Shown one piece after another: positions 6,640-13,033 of a DNA stretch of 35,981 nucleotides. Numbering within the stretch: position 1 is the first letter of the stretch; every line of letters begins with the position of its first letter. The position numbers were made by a program, and so were the translations under genes. Origin of the DNA: JAIBJN01 sp035762005 (GTDB lineage Bacteria > Actinomycetota > Thermoleophilia > Gaiellales > Gaiellaceae). The notes beneath the pieces were generated by a model that did not search any database, was not told the DNA's origin, and saw nothing but the letters and a program-made list of their open reading frames with translations. The stretch is taken from the NCBI GenBank assembly GCA_035762005.1, contig DASTQA010000012.1, positions 1-35,981 of the forward strand, given 5' to 3'.

Positions 6640-8226
6640 TCAGTCGACGATCGTCGTGTCGAACTGCTCCTCGGCCGGAGGATCGCTGACGTTGCCCGCA
6701 GGGTCGGTGGCGGTCAGCCGGACGAGGTAGGTCGTGTTCACGTCGAGGTTCCCGAAGACGACGGGGGTCGCGCAGTCCTCCTGCAGCTGGACCGGCTCGT
6801 CGCCGCCCCCGACGAGGAAGAGCGCGCAGTCGACCCGGCTGCCCGACTCCGCCGTGAACGCGACCGCGACGGACGAGCCGTCCGCGGCCAGGTCGAGGGA
6901 GTCGATGCTCACCTCGGGTGGTGTCGCGTCCACGGTCCACCGGTGACGTGCGGGCGGGCCGGCCGTGTCCGCTGCGTCGAAGCCCCGCACCTCGAAGACG
7001 TGCTCTCCCTCCTCCACCTCGAACGCGACGAGCGTCGGGCAGCTGCGCGCGTCGCCGCCGTCGAGCGAGCACTCGAGGCGAACGGCGTCGGGAGCCTCGA
7101 TCGTGAACGTCGCCGTCCTCTCCCTCGTGAGCTCCGCCGGGCCGTCGACGATCACCGCGGCAGGCCCCTCGCCCGCTTCGATCGTCCACGTGTAGACGGC
7201 CGGCTCGCCGACGTTGTCCGCGAAGTCCGCCGCCCGCACGGCGAACACGTGCTCCCCGGTGCCGAGCGGCCCGGGGAAGTTCGCCGGGCTGACGCAGTCC
7301 TCGAAGGCGCCCTCGTCCAGCCGGCACTCGAACGTCCGGACGCGCTCGTCCGCCTCGAAGGCGAAGCTCGCGCTGCGCTCCTCGGTCGGATCGTCCGGCG
7401 TCTCCGTGAAGCCGACGACCGGCGCGGTCGTGTCCACGGGAGGCGGCTCGTCGCCGTCGCGGAGCGCGAGCGCGACCGCGACACCGCCGACGGCGAGGAG
7501 CAGGACGCCCGCGACGACCGCCGCGACGACCGCCGCCCTGGGCACGCCGCCGTCTCCGTCCGGCGCGCCGAGGGTCTGGCGCAGGACGGCGAGGTTGTGC
7601 CGCGTCGCCCCGGCGCCCGCCTCGTCGCCGACGTCCTCGCGGATGCGCAGCGCCTCGGTCAGCTCCGTGCTCCCGGCGGCCGCGTCCTCGGAACCGAGGA
7701 AGAGCGTGCCGAGCTCGTGCCGCGCCCAGGCGATACCGGGCGCGTCCCCGACCGCGCGCGCCGCCCGCAGCGCGATCCGGAGGCTCTGGACGAGCGCGAC
7801 CCAGCGCGAGAGGAGCGCCAGGAGCCCGGCGACGGCACGCGCCAGGCGCAGGGCGTCGCGGTGGCGTCCCTCCCGGTCGAGGCGCTCGAGCGCCGCCATG
7901 AGCACCTCGACTTCCTTCAGGAGGATCTTGCGGTCGAGGACCCTCCCCTGCGCGACCGCGGTGAAGAGCTCGAGCGCGCGCTCCATCCTGCCGGTGACGC
8001 TCGCGGCCTCGCCGAGCGCCTCCTCGGCGTCGGCGAGCGGCCCGACCTCGGAGGGCTGGCCGAGCGCGACGCGAAGCGGCGTCGAGTCGGTCGCCGCCGC
8101 CGGGTCGTAGACCGCCCGCATCCCCGCGAGCGCGCCGACCTCGAGCACGAAGCGGCCGGCCTGGACGCGTCCGGTGACCACGCCCCCGAGGGGCGTGCCC
8201 GCGTCGACGTCGTCGCCGGGACTCAC
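6640..8226 (-). CDS. Membrane protein with helical-repeat N terminus and three Ig-like extracellular domains
   Basis: 528 aa from GTG 8226. Residues ~60-220 are Ala/Leu-rich helices of TPR type (DALRLARAVAGLL, ALRIREDVGDEAGAGATRHNLAVL). One transmembrane helix lies at ~231-255 and a Pro-rich hinge follows. Three tandem Ig-like modules come next (~265-355, 356-440, 441-528); the first two carry a paired-Cys signature (FECRLDEGAFEDC, LECSLDGGDARSC). Modules of this type are frequent in Thermoleophilia surface proteins. An N-in/C-out sensor or adhesin is plausible, but the function is unknown. The frame stays open upstream of 8226 to about 8312 without an ATG, GTG or TTG, so the N terminus could be longer or truncated by mutation. 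I see no Shine-Dalgarno at 8226. Confidence 0.75.
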   Translation of the reverse strand: MSPGDDVDAGTPLGGVVTGRVQAGRFVLEVGALAGMRAVYDPAAATDSTPLRVALGQPSEVGPLADAEEALGEAASVTGRMERALELFTAVAQGRVLDRKILLKEVEVLMAALERLDREGRHRDALRLARAVAGLLALLSRWVALVQSLRIALRAARAVGDAPGIAWARHELGTLFLGSEDAAAGSTELTEALRIREDVGDEAGAGATRHNLAVLRQTLGAPDGDGGVPRAAVVAAVVAGVLLLAVGGVAVALALRDGDEPPPVDTTAPVVGFTETPDDPTEERSASFAFEADERVRTFECRLDEGAFEDCVSPANFPGPLGTGEHVFAVRAADFADNVGEPAVYTWTIEAGEGPAAVIVDGPAELTRERTATFTIEAPDAVRLECSLDGGDARSCPTLVAFEVEEGEHVFEVRGFDAADTAGPPARHRWTVDATPPEVSIDSLDLAADGSSVAVAFTAESGSRVDCALFLVGGGDEPVQLQEDCATPVVFGNLDVNTTYLVRLTATDPAGNVSDPPAEEQFDTTIVD

Positions 8227-8312
8227 GAGCGGCTCATCCCCCGCGTCTCGCGCGGGCGCCTCGACGCAGAGCGTGTCGGAGGCGTCCCGGCAGGCGAGGT
8301 GTGGGAGCGGCG

Positions 8313-9356
8313 CTAGACGTCGTCGCGGATCAGCTCCATCGTGGAGCAGTGGATCCCGCCGCCGTTCTTCTGGATCTCGTCGTAGGGAACGCGAATGACC
8401 TCGACGCCTCGCCGTTCGAGGCGGTCAGCCGTGGAGGGATAGCCGTCGCACATGATCACCCGACCCGGGCTGATCGTGAGCGAGTTGATCGCCCAGAGCT
8501 CGTCGGGATGGCACCAGATCGCCTCGATGCCGAGCTCCTCGAGCCGCGTGAGGAACCAGTACGGAAGACCGGGCGCATGGACGAGGGCCTTGTCGACGTC
8601 GACCATCCCGAACGCGCCGTCGAGGTGGATCGAGAAGCCGCTCATGGGCACCACGAGCAGCTCGACGCCGACGTGGCGGAGCGTCTCCGCGAGCTGCCGC
8701 GCGCCCTCCTCGTTGCAGCGGATCGACGTTCCGAACGCAGCCACCTTCGGCGTGATCTTCGCGAACGAGCCGCCCTCGACGAGCCCCGTCCCGACGATCG
8801 TCCGCAGGATGGGCATGCCGAGCGCCCCCACCGCCTGCGTCACGCTCTGCTCCTCGCCGCGCCGCATCCTCGGGGCGAGCCTGCCGATGACCGCCCCGCC
8901 GGGCACCGTGACGAGCGGGTCGCGCATGTACATCGCCTTCGAGAACCGCCCCGCGATCGGGGGCGCGAAGTGGACGTCGACCTCCTCCGCGGCCAGGAGG
9001 GCGAGGAGCCCGTCGTACTGCTCGCGGACAAGCCCGAGATCGGGCGGTCGGTCGCTCTCCCAGTACCAGCCCTCCTCCGCATCGACGAGCGCCTGCATCG
9101 TCGGCTCCCAGGCGTCCGCCCGGATCGGCTCGAGCTCGCGACCCGGGCGGCGCATCAAGACGGCGCGAAGCCGACCGACCTCGCTGTTCGCGCCCCAGCG
9201 CGCGCCCCAGGTCCGCGTGTAGTCGTCCGCGTCCTCGAAGGGCGGCTCCGCGAGCGGCGGGAAGAGGCTCTGGTGGTAGGCCTCGGGCAAGACGTCCCGG
9301 CCCTGTGACACGTCGCCGGTCCGTCCGACGGCCGGAAGATCCGTCCGCGATCGCAT
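8313..9356 (-). CDS. Amidinotransferase/arginine-deiminase-fold hydrolase (DDAH-like, COG1834 type)
   Basis: 347 aa from ATG 9356, chosen because GAGGAGG lies 7 nt upstream. The fold is the guanidino-modifying pentein: an N-terminal strand LRAVLMRRPG, MYMRDPLVTVPGGAVIGR, the putative catalytic His/Asp H244/D246 in FSIHLDGAFGMVDVD, and the nucleophile C337 in GGGIHCST near the C terminus. Relatives include dimethylarginine dimethylaminohydrolase, arginine deiminase and amidinotransferases. The substrate cannot be read from sequence; the neighbours give no arginine-catabolism context. It is likely cytosolic, with no signal peptide. Confidence 0.85.
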   Translation of the reverse strand: MRSRTDLPAVGRTGDVSQGRDVLPEAYHQSLFPPLAEPPFEDADDYTRTWGARWGANSEVGRLRAVLMRRPGRELEPIRADAWEPTMQALVDAEEGWYWESDRPPDLGLVREQYDGLLALLAAEEVDVHFAPPIAGRFSKAMYMRDPLVTVPGGAVIGRLAPRMRRGEEQSVTQAVGALGMPILRTIVGTGLVEGGSFAKITPKVAAFGTSIRCNEEGARQLAETLRHVGVELLVVPMSGFSIHLDGAFGMVDVDKALVHAPGLPYWFLTRLEELGIEAIWCHPDELWAINSLTISPGRVIMCDGYPSTADRLERRGVEVIRVPYDEIQKNGGGIHCSTMELIRDDV

Positions 9357-9444
9357 CGAGGCGCCTCCTCGTTCGAGCTCCGCTGCCGTCTGCGCCCGCA
9401 AGCCTAACGGCTGCAGAAGGCGCCCGAACGAGGGCGATGAGCGG

Positions 9445-9993
9445 CTACGCGCGCGTCGAGCCCGGCCGTTCCTCGTCGTCGACGCCCTCGTCCCGAGGCT
9501 CGTCGCGCACGTCCTCGGAGGCAGGCTCCACTCCGCCCGGCGCACTTTCGCCACGCCTGCTCGCCAGCGCCTCGCGAGCGTCGAAGTCCTCGTCGGGATC
9601 GGGCACGAACGGGTCAACCTCCTGGGCCCGGCGAGCGGCGTCCTCTCCCGCGGCCCGCTGCTCGTCGGCCCGTTCCGCCTCGCGCTCTGCGATGCGCTCG
9701 AGCGTCTCCGCCCGCTCTTCCCTGACGCCCGCTTCGCGTTGCAGGACGTCGGCTTCTCGCTGCAGCCGCTCGGCCTCCGCACGCTCCTGCGTCATGCCGG
9801 CGGCCGCTCGTTGCGCGCTCGCTTCCTGCTCTCCCGCGTCGGTCAGGGCCCGCTCGGCGTCGATCCGAAGCTTCTCGGCTTCGCGACGCTTCCCCTTGCG
9901 CTGAGCCTCGCGTCCCTTCGTCAGCGCGAGAACGAGAAGCGCGACGAGGACGAGCGCGGCGACCACGATCAGGATCCACACCCACGTCTCCAC
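9445..9993 (-). CDS. Membrane-anchored coiled-coil protein, function unknown
   Basis: 182 aa from GTG 9993. An N-terminal transmembrane helix (WVWILIVVAALVLVALLVLAL, about residues 4-24) is followed by a basic stop-transfer. A long charged heptad-rich coiled coil covers about residues 28-125 (Glu/Arg/Ala, repeated QREA and ERAE). The tail is acidic and Pro-rich. It is probably anchored facing the cytoplasm. The Shine-Dalgarno is weak. Genes like this are common in high-GC actinobacteria, but I recognise no specific family. Confidence 0.75.
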   Translation of the reverse strand: METWVWILIVVAALVLVALLVLALTKGREAQRKGKRREAEKLRIDAERALTDAGEQEASAQRAAAGMTQERAEAERLQREADVLQREAGVREERAETLERIAEREAERADEQRAAGEDAARRAQEVDPFVPDPDEDFDAREALASRRGESAPGGVEPASEDVRDEPRDEGVDDEERPGSTRA

Positions 9994-10053
9994 GCCTGGC
10001 GCTTACCCGTGCGCCGCCGGGCGAAACACGCTCGCGGGCCGCGGTTTCGAGGG

Positions 10054-10350
10054 CTAGCGGCCCGGAATGGTGAGCTCGCGCCCCGCATAGGTCTGGGAGT
10101 CCTCGGACTCGACGTACGGAGCCATGCGCTCGCGACGCTCTGCCTCGGCCTCCGAAGCGCGGTAGCGCTCGTACGCCTCCTTGCCGCTCCAGTGCGAGAC
10201 GCCGACCACCGTCCGGCCGCCGTCGCCGACCCACTCGAACGCGCGCATCATGCCCTCCGGATGCTCGGGCGGCTCCCAGGCCCGGCGCAGGTCGTCGAGC
10301 GCTCCCTCCCTGATCCGTCGCGTCGTCACCCAGACGAAGAACTCGGTCAT
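10054..10350 (-). CDS. ABM-domain (antibiotic biosynthesis monooxygenase-like) small protein
   Basis: 98 aa from ATG 10350 with a GAGGGA ribosome site 6 nt upstream. MTEFFVWVTTRRIREG, FEWVGDGGRTVVGVSHW and AYERYRASEAEAERRERM have the strand-helix pattern of a dimeric alpha+beta barrel, the ABM/YdhR-type fold found in small oxygenases and stress proteins. No cofactor-binding residue identifies a reaction. The frame continues upstream through the tRNA as non-coding sequence and should not be annotated longer. Confidence 0.7.
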   Translation of the reverse strand: MTEFFVWVTTRRIREGALDDLRRAWEPPEHPEGMMRAFEWVGDGGRTVVGVSHWSGKEAYERYRASEAEAERRERMAPYVESEDSQTYAGRELTIPGR

Positions 10351-10464
10351 CGTCGCTCCCTCGGTCGAGTGCAGAAGGCTACTACCTCGAGCGAGAAGGC
10401 GTCGACGAGGCGCAGGGGCTGCAGGCGGGCGCCGAGGGGCCGTCTCCGTGCCGGCCGAGAAGAC

Positions 10465-10489
10465 GAAACCCGCTTCCGGAGCGGGTTTC
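10465..10489 (-). terminator. Terminator after tRNA-Val
   Basis: A perfect 10-bp stem (10465-10474 with 10480-10489) and a 5-nt loop lie 6 bp beyond the tRNA 3' end. Read on the minus strand, the stem's right arm ends GGGTTTC and is followed by GTCTTCTC, a weak U-rich tail. It should end the tRNA-containing transcript. Confidence 0.72.
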
Positions 10490-10495
10490 AGGAGG

Positions 10496-10568
10496 TGGGC
10501 GGTACTGGGCTCGAACCAGTGACCCCCAGCTTGTCGAGCTGGTGCTCTCCCAACTGAGCTAACCGCCC
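10496..10568 (-). tRNA. tRNA-Val (anticodon GAC)
   Basis: A complete cloverleaf of 73 nt: acceptor GGGCGGT/ACCGCCC, D arm GCTC/GAGC with AGTTGGGA loop, anticodon stem CCAGC/GCTGG, variable GGGTC, T arm ACTGG/CCAGT with TTCGAGC loop, discriminator A73. The anticodon GAC is at 10535-10533. CCA is not fully encoded (CC then T). The 7-nt anticodon loop reads TCGACAA, so position 33 is C instead of the near-universal U. All other invariant positions (T8, A14, G18, G19, T54, T55, C56) are normal. Its first 10 nt overlap the upstream protein gene. Confidence 0.9.
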
Positions 10569-11284
10569 TCGCGGCGCATTGTAGCCTCGTCTCGGCGGAC
10601 GGCGAGGGCGAAGGACGCGAGGAGGGCGCCCGCGAGGAGGATCCAGCCGGCGAGCTCGGCACCCTCCTCGGCGACGACCTCGAGCTCGTAGAGCGTCGTG
10701 CCGCGGTCGTAGCCCGCGCCCAGGATCCCCGCCGAGGCGAGCTCGAGGACGACGGCCGCGGCCAGGAGGGCGAGACCGACGAGCACGAAGCGTCCCGCGC
10801 GGCGCGCGAGCCGCTCGGCCAGCCGCCAGAGAGCGAGGAAGAGCACCCCGAGAAGGGGGAAGAAGATGACGGGCCAGAGGAGGCGCGCCGGCTCCCAGCT
10901 CGCCTCGTTCTCGGCTTCGTCCGCGAGCTCGCCGAGGCGCTCGTGGATCTGCACGAAGTCGTCGAGCGAGAGGAACGCGGCTGCAGCGGCGACGAACCAG
11001 AGGAGTCGGCGGCGCGCGTGGTCGACGAACGAGAGCAGCAGCGCTCCGAGAGCAGCCGCGAACGTCGCCACGATGCTCGCCCAGGCGAAGACGCTGTCGT
11101 CGCTGTCGGCGAGGAGGACGAAGACGTCGCGATCGAACGCCCAGAAGACGACGAAGTCGACGACGGTCTGGACGGCGACGCCGACGAGCGCCGTCACCAG
11201 GGCGACGTCGAGGATCCGATCCGCGAGCCGCGCGTCCGGGGCGCGTCCGGCCTCGTTCGACCGGCTCGCGCCTCCGGCGGTCAT
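10559..11284 (-). CDS. Integral membrane protein, function unknown
   Basis: 241 aa from ATG 11284, which overlaps the M23 peptidase stop (ATGA). It has about six hydrophobic helices (VALVTALVGVAVQTVVDFVVFW, IVATFAAALGALLLSF, LLWFVAAAAAFLSL, PVIFFPLLGVLFLALW, FVLVGLALLAAAVVLELA, GWILLAGALLASFALAV). A short acidic loop reads DDFVQIHERLGELADEAENE. No transporter or enzyme motif is recognisable. The stop codon TAG (10559-10561) is made of tRNA-Val nucleotides 8-10, so mRNA and tRNA ends overlap by 10 nt. Confidence 0.75.
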   Translation of the reverse strand: MTAGGASRSNEAGRAPDARLADRILDVALVTALVGVAVQTVVDFVVFWAFDRDVFVLLADSDDSVFAWASIVATFAAALGALLLSFVDHARRRLLWFVAAAAAFLSLDDFVQIHERLGELADEAENEASWEPARLLWPVIFFPLLGVLFLALWRLAERLARRAGRFVLVGLALLAAAVVLELASAGILGAGYDRGTTLYELEVVAEEGAELAGWILLAGALLASFALAVRRDEATMRREGG

Positions 11285-11778
11285 CTCGGGAAGTCGGCCC
11301 GGGAGAGGTAGTCGAGCGGGTCGACCAGCCGCCCGTCGTCCCACATCTGGAAGTGGAGGTGGACGCCCGTGCAGGACCCGGTGCACCCGGCGCGGCCGAT
11401 GAGCTGGCCGGCCGTCACGCGCTCGCCGCGGCCGACGAGCGCGCGCGCCAGGTGCGCGTACATCGAGACGACGCCGCCGTCGTGCCGCACCTTCACGACG
11501 AGCCCGAAGCCGGAGTAGTCACGCACCCAGCCGGCCTTCGTGACGACGCCCGACTGGGCGGCGCGGACGCGCGTCTCGTACCAGCCCTCGATGTCGATGC
11601 CCTGGTGCATCCGGCCCCACCGGTACCCGAAGGGGGAACCGAACGGGCCCGCGAGCGGAATGCGCCAGGTCCGCTCCCGGTGGGAGTCGGCCGGTTCCTC
11701 GGCGTATCCGCCCCACGCCGGGGGAACGAGCGCGAGGCAACAAAAAAGGCCCACTAGCAGGGCCTTGACGGCTAACAC
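11281..11778 (-). CDS. Secreted M23-family metallopeptidase (LytM-like)
   Basis: 165 aa from GTG 11778. The N-terminal 20-25 residues (VLAVKALLVGLFCCLALVPP, then AWG) form a signal peptide. The M23 domain has HQGIDIEG with the first Zn-ligand His/Asp pair, YAHLARALVGRGERVTAG, and HLHFQMW with the third ligand motif. Such enzymes cut peptidoglycan cross-links or act as envelope regulators. The catalytic set is intact (H..D in HQGID, HxH in HLH). The second codon is TTA, rare in this DNA, and a terminator-like hairpin sits within codons 5-13. The Shine-Dalgarno is weak, and no better in-frame start keeps the signal peptide. Confidence 0.85.
   Translation of the reverse strand: MLAVKALLVGLFCCLALVPPAWGGYAEEPADSHRERTWRIPLAGPFGSPFGYRWGRMHQGIDIEGWYETRVRAAQSGVVTKAGWVRDYSGFGLVVKVRHDGGVVSMYAHLARALVGRGERVTAGQLIGRAGCTGSCTGVHLHFQMWDDGRLVDPLDYLSRADFPR
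11742..11764 (-). terminator. Intrinsic terminator inside the M23 signal-peptide codons
   Basis: On the minus strand GGCCC (11764-11760), a 7-nt loop, GGGCC (11752-11748) and six T (11747-11742) form a textbook rho-independent terminator. It is the clearest T tract I noticed in the window. It lies about 60 bp after the eis-like stop, so it probably ends the pcrA-eis transcript. It could also attenuate the M23 gene that contains it. Confidence 0.65.
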
Positions 11779-11824
11779 GGGGCGGAACCCTAGCCGAGGG
11801 CGCGGCCGCCCGCAAGTGCCGCGC

Positions 11825-13033
11825 CTAGAAGATCTCCGGGGTCCAGGGCGCGCGCTCGCTCCGAAAGAGCCCGTCCGCGCGCGCGAGCGAGCCCGCGCGG
11901 AGCTCCTCCACCCGACCCGCCCGGGCGAGCTGCGCGAGCGTGAAGCCGCCGAGGTAGGCCGAGCCGAGGGCGTCCACGTCGAGCCGCAGGTCCGCCTGCG
12001 CGGTGGTCTTCGCGCCGTCGAGCGAGAAGCGCGCGTCGTTCCAGGGACAGAAGGCGTCCGCGACCTCGACGACGAGCTCGTCCGCGCCCGCCGGGGCCCG
12101 CGCCGCGAGCGCGGCCCCCACGTCCACGAGCCGCAGCCAGAGGCAGTCGCCGAGGCGGAAGCGCATCTGCCCGGGCTCGAGGAGCAGGAGGAAGAGCGGG
12201 TGGTCGAGCGGCAGGTGGTAGGCCTGCACGCGCTCCATCCAGTCGACGTCGAGGAGGAAGCGCCAGACGGCGGCCGTCGCGGCCGGGGTCGCACCCATCG
12301 CCTCGACGACCGACGTCGTGCCGGTCGGGACGCCGTCCTCGTACGCGAAGTTCACGCGGTAGAGCGCGTAGCCCTCCGCTCGCCCCTCCCGCTCGAAGAC
12401 GGCGCAGGCCTTCTCGCCCCCGCCCGCGCGCCGCCACTCCGGGTCGGTCAGGAGACGCGCCTCCCACCACGCCCGCGAGCGCGAGAACATGCCGGGCGTC
12501 TCCGCGGCGACGCGATCGTACACACCGCTCACGGGCTCGAGCGCGCCGTCGAGCGGGACGAGCCGCGACGTGCCCTCCCACGCCACGGGACGTGCGTAGG
12601 CGGCGTGGACGCGGGGGATCTCGAGGTCGCCGCAGAGCGAGGCGAGCCCGTAGCCGAAGCGGCCGTAGATGCCGCCCTCGGACGCCCAGAGGACGGCGAG
12701 CGGGACCCCGCGCTCGTGCAGGCCGTCGAGCTGGGCGCGCATGAGCCCGCGCAGGACGCCGCGCCGCCGGTGCGTCGGAAGGACGGCGACGACCGTCACG
12801 CCCGCCGCGGGGACGCGGCCGCCCGGGACCGTGAGCTCGAACGAGAACGCGCCGGCGCCGCCGACGATCGTCTCGCCGTCGAGCGCCGCGAGCATGCCGC
12901 CGTCGGGAAGCACCCGGGTGACGCCTTCGAGGCGCGCGGCGGTGGGTGGGCCCGCGGAGCCGAAGTAGTGCGAGATGGGAGCGAGCGCGCGAAGCAGCTC
13001 GTCGGCCGCTGCGGCCCGGATCTCCACGGTCAC
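11825..13033 (-). CDS. Eis-like GNAT N-acetyltransferase with SCP2-type C-terminal domain
   Basis: 402 aa from GTG 13033, overlapping the helicase stop (GTGA). The first GNAT domain shows VTVVAVLPTHRRRGVLRGLM, the acetyl-CoA loop, and SEGGIYGRFGYGLAS, the segment carrying the Eis general-acid Tyr. A second GNAT-like region follows, then a sterol-carrier-like domain (LRLVDVGAALAARAP to FTLAQLARAG). The protein ends in Phe (PWTPEIF); in mycobacterial Eis the terminal Phe carboxylate is part of the active site, and both length and terminus match. Eis enzymes acetylate amines, including aminoglycosides, at several positions. The native substrate here is unknown. Confidence 0.9.
   Translation of the reverse strand: MTVEIRAAAADELLRALAPISHYFGSAGPPTAARLEGVTRVLPDGGMLAALDGETIVGGAGAFSFELTVPGGRVPAAGVTVVAVLPTHRRRGVLRGLMRAQLDGLHERGVPLAVLWASEGGIYGRFGYGLASLCGDLEIPRVHAAYARPVAWEGTSRLVPLDGALEPVSGVYDRVAAETPGMFSRSRAWWEARLLTDPEWRRAGGGEKACAVFEREGRAEGYALYRVNFAYEDGVPTGTTSVVEAMGATPAATAAVWRFLLDVDWMERVQAYHLPLDHPLFLLLLEPGQMRFRLGDCLWLRLVDVGAALAARAPAGADELVVEVADAFCPWNDARFSLDGAKTTAQADLRLDVDALGSAYLGGFTLAQLARAGRVEELRAGSLARADGLFRSERAPWTPEIF

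Noticed and set aside
10351..10662. Extended upstream frame for the ABM-domain gene crossing the tRNA
   Set aside because: A good ribosome site precedes ATG 10350, and the extension is tRNA and spacer sequence.
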